DNA from: an uncultured Oscillospiraceae bacterium
GTDB lineage: Bacteria > Bacillota_A > Clostridia > Oscillospirales > Oscillospiraceae
NCBI GenBank assembly: GCA_910579155.1
Contig: CAJTTS010000109.1
Span: 1-9,880, forward strand
Reading direction: 5' to 3'
DNA: 9,880 nt
This document shows positions 6,557-9,880 of this stretch, piece after piece. The notes under the pieces are model-generated. The model was not told where the DNA came from. It saw only the letters and a list, made by a program, of their open reading frames with translations, and searched no databases. Position 1 is the first letter of the stretch; the number at the start of each line of letters is the position of its first letter. A program made the translations under genes and the position numbers.

Positions 6557-6593
6557 GAGAGGGACAGGCAGCGTAAAGCTGCTTGTCCCTCTC
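6557..6593. terminator. Stem-loop between convergent genes, likely terminator without T-run
   Basis: A 16-pair stem (6557-6572 with 6578-6593, one G/T pair) surrounds the loop GTAAA. It sits 16 nt after the glycosidase stop and about 50 nt beyond the stop of the convergent acetyltransferase gene, the usual place for a shared terminator. No T-tract follows on either strand, so termination may be weak or factor-aided. A smaller CCCC/GGGG stem follows at 6593-6606. Confidence 0.55.
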
Positions 6594-6642
6594 CCCATGC
6601 CAGGGGACCGTTAAGTTATTGCCAAGCGCACGGGAAATTTTG

Positions 6643-7380
6643 CTACGCCCACTCTTCCAGGATGTATGCTGTGCCATATTCCTTGTAGCCAATGGATTTG
6701 GCAAGTTCAATGGAAGCAATATTATCAGCATGGCATTCCCATTGCGGGCAAACGCCCTTTTCGAGCAAATGGCGGGTCGCCAACGCCGCTGTACAGGCTG
6801 CATATCCCTTCCTTTGTTCTTCTTTCAAGGTATTGATCCCTGTATGCTGGATGGCATCTTCCATATACGGCATATCCGGCGCATCACAGACAGACAGCAG
6901 TTTACGATCAGAAAAATATCCGGCAAAATATTCTTTACTGGTTTTTTCGATAAAATATTCATGCAGCCACCCATCAGGATCTGCATTGGGCGATACTGCA
7001 CGAAAAAACGCCGCATAAAGGGGATAATCCTCATCTTTCAGAATTCTCGCATTTCCATAGCAAGTAACAATTTCCTTTTCAAACATCATAAGGCGCATCT
7101 TTTTTAGAGAAAAGTGCCGGCTTACGGCAAGGATAATTTCATCCCCACCGCATTTTTTCAACTGCTCAATCAAAGCCCTATGCTTTGGAGAATAGGAAAC
7201 AACACACAAAGAGCCGTTCACAAGAATATGTATCGCATATTTACATCCAAACCCCCTGAGCTTTTCATCGCGCTCTGCTGAACATATGAAATACGTTCCA
7301 CATTTTGAGCTTGAAAGATCAATTCCACAAAAATGCGAATAGTAATCTTTTGTAATGCGCTCTATCATTTGGGCAGTCAT
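6643..7380 (-). CDS. GNAT-family N-acetyltransferase, ZmaR-like two-part type
   Basis: This 245-residue protein has the acetyl-CoA binding motif in its C-terminal third: EEQRKGYAA (188-195) fits Q/R-x-x-G-x-G/A, preceded by the strand GINTL. It is followed by WECHADNIASIELAKSIGY (214-232), the usual Asn and second half of the GNAT fold. The N-terminal 130 residues are a divergent region, as in the GNAT_acetyltran (PF12746) group that includes the zwittermicin A resistance protein ZmaR. It probably acetylates an amine on a small molecule, but the substrate is unknown. I chose ATG 7380 because AGGGAG (7390-7395) is 9 nt upstream; the in-frame ATG at 7387-7389 directly abuts that site. The gene is visibly more AT-rich than the YesL-region genes, which suggests a separate origin. 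It lies 48 nt after the lipoprotein gene with no terminator between them, so both may share a transcript. Confidence 0.8.
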   Translation of the reverse strand: MTAQMIERITKDYYSHFCGIDLSSSKCGTYFICSAERDEKLRGFGCKYAIHILVNGSLCVVSYSPKHRALIEQLKKCGGDEIILAVSRHFSLKKMRLMMFEKEIVTCYGNARILKDEDYPLYAAFFRAVSPNADPDGWLHEYFIEKTSKEYFAGYFSDRKLLSVCDAPDMPYMEDAIQHTGINTLKEEQRKGYAACTAALATRHLLEKGVCPQWECHADNIASIELAKSIGYKEYGTAYILEEWA

Positions 7381-7389
7381 AGGTCTCAT

Positions 7390-7395
7390 CTCCCT
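7390..7395 (-). promoter_or_regulatory. Ribosome binding site deciding the acetyltransferase start
   Basis: AGGGAG on the minus strand is 9 nt from ATG 7380 but directly abuts the in-frame ATG at 7387-7389, so the downstream ATG is the better start. Confidence 0.55.
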
Positions 7396-7428
7396 GCGAA
7401 TCGTGGAAATGAAAGGAATCCTTGCGTC

Positions 7429-8016
7429 TCATTCTCCCGCCGCATAGTGGCAATGCTCCAAAAAGTCCGTAAGGATCTCCATGCCGTCTTCATCAAAAGT
7501 GTCCTGACAAGCGAACTCTACGGAAACGGCCCAAGTGTCAAAGGCCGTAAAGGCGGATACCCCACAGGCAAAAGGACTTGTATCCGAAGGAAACGTATAG
7601 GTCAGGATTGTGAATTCCTGGTCGTTGAAGATCCGTCGAGCCGTGTCGGTGATGGTGTAATGACCCGCCGCCAGGTCAAGCCATTCATCTACACTTGCCT
7701 GAGCCTCCTCCGCTGTATTAGAGGCCGTCAGCAAAAGCACCAGCTGTGCGTCGTATAAGCTTGTCTCCTCACCTGATGCGTTCACATAGGACTGGGCTTC
7801 TCCGATGGACCACGCGGCGTAGTACATATCCCTTGCCGCCTTGTTATCACGGAGCGTCAGACCGTGGCCCGGCTCCTCCACACCCAGCGCCCATCCAAGT
7901 GTGATCCAATCCTCGCTCCAGAGTGCGCCGTCCGCCGCCACGGTGGGCGTTTGCCCGCAGCTGGTAAGACAAGCCAGTGTGGTACATATCATAATGAGAA
8001 AAACTGTTTTTTTCAT
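7429..8016 (-). CDS. Putative lipoprotein, function unknown
   Basis: I do not recognise this 195-residue protein. It starts with a lipoprotein signal: two lysines, a hydrophobic stretch, and the lipobox LTSC with the lipidated Cys at position 20. It should be exported and anchored on the outer face of the membrane. The mature part is acidic, soluble and rich in aromatic residues, with no repeats or obvious catalytic motif. The alternating strand-like segments near the C-terminus (for example FTILTYTFPSD and WAVSVEFACQDTF) suggest a small mixed alpha/beta domain. GGGAGG lies 4 nt before ATG 8019 and 7 nt before ATG 8016. The second gives better spacing, but either start is possible and differs by one Met. 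It precedes the acetyltransferase gene by 48 nt. Confidence 0.7.
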   Translation of the reverse strand: MKKTVFLIMICTTLACLTSCGQTPTVAADGALWSEDWITLGWALGVEEPGHGLTLRDNKAARDMYYAAWSIGEAQSYVNASGEETSLYDAQLVLLLTASNTAEEAQASVDEWLDLAAGHYTITDTARRIFNDQEFTILTYTFPSDTSPFACGVSAFTAFDTWAVSVEFACQDTFDEDGMEILTDFLEHCHYAAGE

Positions 8017-8147
8017 CATTCCGCCTCCCGTGCTTTATATGTTTAGGACTTAACTACCAGGATATCAGTTTCTTTGCCGCCGCGTCATTTCCCTGTAAGC
8101 ATAGCTGACAGGCGCCAGATAATTCTTGTATATTCGGCGCAAGGCGG
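8017..8147. other. Gap between the YesL-linked gene and the lipoprotein gene
   Basis: No intact gene lies in these 131 bases. The minus strand has an open frame through 8054-8147 that reads like a protein tail (IQELSGACQL, then AAAKKLISW and a stop) but is out of frame with the gene before it. An imperfect palindrome at 8092-8112 (CCTGT, AGC, ATA, GCT, ACAGG with one mismatch pair) has no T-run. I found no credible promoter for the lipoprotein gene: a TATAAA box lies so close to the ribosome binding site that transcription would begin inside it. Confidence 0.4.
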
Positions 8148-8891
8148 TCAGTCAACTGGGGAAGCGGCCAGATACTCAATATACTGAATAGCGGCAGGAA
8201 GGCGTGGGCTGTTGGCAACCACGCCAAGATATACGGAATCGGAAAAACCGGACTCCCAAAGCATGGGGAATATAGACACATTGATCCCATTCGTGACCTC
8301 TTCCGTAACCGCCTGGTATTGATGTGCTTCATTGAGGGCGTATTCGACGGCGTTGTCCTCAAGAATAACCGTATTTGCAGTTAAATACGGTTCCAAATAG
8401 CGGCGCAGAGAATCATTTGATGAGAGCAATCTGTGGAAATCAAGCAGATAGCCCTTCTGAGAAAAAATATCGTATGCCTCCTGATTCATCAGCACAACGT
8501 CCAGCTGTTTCGCTTCGATAGCGGCCATCAGCTTCAGTTTGGAGGCATACCCATATTCGTGGTTCTCCGGGGAGGGATCATCGGACAAATAGAGTCCGTG
8601 ATAGAGAGACACCTCAGCCTTTTTAGGATCAGCTCCGCTTGCGGAGATGAACCCCCCGTTTAGTTCAGCGCCCAAATCATCCCCAACAGAGACATTGATG
8701 CAGGCCAAATATAAGACGGCCTCTTTTTTTGTGAGCTGTTGGTATACCGCGGAACAAAGAAGAAACAGGGCAATCAGCCCCAGTAAAATTGGCAGCTTAT
8801 AATACGAATAGATATATTCGGCCTTGTCTGCCAGGCTCATTTTCTGAAAGGCGGCTCTCAGGGCAGCGCGTTCCTGCCGGGTGAGCTTCAT
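8148..8891 (-). CDS. Single-pass membrane protein with solute-binding-like outer domain, YesL-linked
   Basis: I cannot assign a named family to this 247-residue protein. Residues 1-32 are charged and probably cytoplasmic, ending in a KAEYIYSYYK segment. A single membrane helix follows at about 34-50, and the rest should lie outside the cell. Within it, QLDVVLMNQEAYDIF and GYLLDF (129-152) resemble the part of type 2 periplasmic binding proteins where a short-lived ligand pocket is lined, and the C-terminus YLGVVANSPR to IQYIEYL (221-241) is also binding-protein-like. It would be a tethered sensor or accessory protein rather than a free solute-binding lipoprotein, since it has no lipobox. Its ATG overlaps the TGA of the yesL-like gene by ATGA (8888-8891), with GGAGG upstream, so the two are translationally coupled and probably act together. 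The reading as a binding fold is inference from pattern only. Confidence 0.7.
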   Translation of the reverse strand: MKLTRQERAALRAAFQKMSLADKAEYIYSYYKLPILLGLIALFLLCSAVYQQLTKKEAVLYLACINVSVGDDLGAELNGGFISASGADPKKAEVSLYHGLYLSDDPSPENHEYGYASKLKLMAAIEAKQLDVVLMNQEAYDIFSQKGYLLDFHRLLSSNDSLRRYLEPYLTANTVILEDNAVEYALNEAHQYQAVTEEVTNGINVSIFPMLWESGFSDSVYLGVVANSPRLPAAIQYIEYLAASPVD

Positions 8892-9562
8892 ACGTCCCCT
8901 CCGTCCTGGCCGACCAGGGCGTCGTCCGCTTCCGCGTCCGGATCGTAAGAGCAGGAGCGCAGCACATTGGACATCAAATAGGCGCTGATGAGGGCGCACA
9001 CCCCCTCGCCCAGGATGAACAGCGGGGTGAATATGCTGACCACCGCGAAAAACATGGCAAAATGGACGGCAAACACCAGAATGGTACAGAACAAGTAGTG
9101 GGTACCGATAAAGAACGAATTTTTCAGCATGGCCCAATTGGTGTTGGAAACGCTGGCCACCAAAGGGAACACGAACAGCAGGACGATGACATAGACCACC
9201 GCCGCGGCGATGATGAGGGCCAGGATCAGGGTCCACAGGACGGCGGGAGCGCCGGTGGAAGTTGCCCGGAGGCGGTACACCAGATAGCCGTCCGCCCCCA
9301 GAAACAGCCCGGTGGCCAGGAGGATCAGCCATAGGACGGTGGACTGGCGGAAATTCTCCCGGAAGGACTTGAAGAACATCCGGGCCAGGGAGTGGTCCTC
9401 GCCCCGGACGATCTTCAGGCTGGTGTAGTACAGCGCCGTGGTGGATGCCCCGACGGTGACGATGGGGATGCAGCAGACGAGCCAGAGCAGGTTCAGATAG
9501 CAGCCATAGCACAGCTTCAGCAGCAGCTGGCTGAACGCGCTGTCATAGGAAAGGAATTTCAT
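8888..9562 (-). CDS. YesL/DUF624 family membrane protein
   Basis: This 224-residue protein has about five hydrophobic segments (near 20-42, 75-95, 108-134, 154-175 and 176-197) and an acidic tail. The diagnostic part is the N-terminal LNLLWLVCCIPIVTVGASTTALYY (from residue 23 to 46), the hallmark of DUF624 (PF04854, YesL of Bacillus subtilis). YesL-type proteins are usually found in carbohydrate-uptake or pectin/glycan-utilisation gene groups next to sugar regulators and ABC importers. Their biochemical role is not established. The start at 9562 has AGGGG upstream and lies 19 nt after the stop of a LacI-family regulator gene, so one transcript is likely. It overlaps the following gene by 4 nt. 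The GC content is clearly higher than in the acetyltransferase gene. Confidence 0.9.
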   Translation of the reverse strand: MKFLSYDSAFSQLLLKLCYGCYLNLLWLVCCIPIVTVGASTTALYYTSLKIVRGEDHSLARMFFKSFRENFRQSTVLWLILLATGLFLGADGYLVYRLRATSTGAPAVLWTLILALIIAAAVVYVIVLLFVFPLVASVSNTNWAMLKNSFFIGTHYLFCTILVFAVHFAMFFAVVSIFTPLFILGEGVCALISAYLMSNVLRSCSYDPDAEADDALVGQDGGDV

Positions 9563-9581
9563 CGTATTCGCCCCTTGACCG

Positions 9582-9880
9582 TTAGCATTTGGTGGAATCC
9601 CGATAAATAAGCTCTGTGGCGGTATAGACGGTCCGGTAGTCCAGAGAGGGCTCTTTCATCCTGCTCTGCAGCAGGTTGATGGCAGTAAAAGCCATGATCT
9701 GCGTGTGGATGTGGACCGTGGTCAGCGCCGGGGTCATGATCCGGGACTCCGGCGCATCGTCAAAGCCGCACAGCAGGACATCCCCCGGCACTGACTTGCC
9801 CAGCTTGCGCAGGGACTGCATGGTGTCCATGGCGATGAAATCGTTGGCGCAGAGGAACAGGTCCGGCAGCTCCGGCAGGA
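9582..9880 (-). CDS. LacI-family transcriptional regulator, C-terminal part (cut by window edge)
   Basis: The frame runs in from the right edge and ends with TAA at 9582-9584, giving 98 residues. They match the second half of the sugar-binding core of LacI/PurR regulators: LFLCANDFIAMDTMQSL, then GKSVPGDVLLCGFDDAP and PALTTVHIHTQIM, in the expected order and spacing. The N-terminal helix-turn-helix and first half of the ligand domain lie outside the window. As a class these proteins repress sugar-use genes until a sugar or sugar-phosphate binds. It directly precedes yesL in the same direction, so it probably controls that group and perhaps itself. The inducer cannot be read from this fragment. 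Confidence 0.92.
   Translation of the reverse strand, partial: LPELPDLFLCANDFIAMDTMQSLRKLGKSVPGDVLLCGFDDAPESRIMTPALTTVHIHTQIMAFTAINLLQSRMKEPSLDYRTVYTATELIYRDSTKC

Noticed and set aside
8034..8040. TATAAA as -10 box for the lipoprotein gene
   Set aside because: Transcription would start within the ribosome binding site, and no -35 box is present at the right distance.
8892..9512. Long upstream extension of the 247-residue membrane protein
   Set aside because: The extension reads through the yesL-like gene in another frame and is rich in Arg, Pro and His. The start at 8891 has a good ribosome binding site and ATGA overlap.

Overview
The window looks like accessory-rich chromosome from a gut-type Clostridia bacterium (Oscillospiraceae/Lachnospiraceae-like). 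The grounds are a GH31 alpha-glucosidase matching the Blautia obeum enzyme Ro-alphaG1 at every functional residue I can recall, a YesL (DUF624) membrane protein beside a LacI-family regulator, strong AGGAGG-type ribosome binding sites, and mid-to-high GC that varies from gene to gene. No rRNA, tRNA, CRISPR array or intact insertion sequence was seen.

Left end (1-629): no intact gene. A 61-codon C-terminal remnant of a tyrosine recombinase (minus strand, 285-470) is cut off at its catalytic His box. It is surrounded by a dense set of inverted repeats, two of which share the palindromic core TTGCGGYGCAA. This looks like the worn end of an integrated mobile element. A 25-bp stem-loop at 571-623 closes the next operon.

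Export operon (4407 down to 630, minus strand): two ABC-2 permeases, an aminoglycoside-phosphotransferase-like kinase, and the ABC ATPase, tightly packed (gaps of 5, 43 and 25 nt) and ending at the large hairpin. The exporter resembles the three-part ABC-2 type systems with ABC2_membrane_6 permeases. The kinase between the permeases and the ATPase is the most distinctive arrangement in the window and suggests joint modification and export of an unknown small molecule.

Middle (4408-6642): a divergent intergenic region carries a good sigma-A-type promoter (TTGCCA-N17-TATATT with extended TG) for a single-gene GH31 alpha-glucosidase, predicted to be cytoplasmic and isomaltose-preferring. A stem-loop at 6557-6593 separates it from the convergent gene that follows.

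Right part (6643-9880, all minus strand): reading in the direction of transcription from the right edge, the C-terminal half of a LacI-family sugar regulator, a YesL/DUF624 membrane protein, a single-pass membrane protein with a solute-binding-like outer domain (ATGA overlap with yesL), a 131-bp gap, an unrecognised lipoprotein, and a GNAT acetyltransferase of the ZmaR-like type. The first three look like part of a carbohydrate-responsive locus that continues beyond the window. The last two look like separate accessory cargo.
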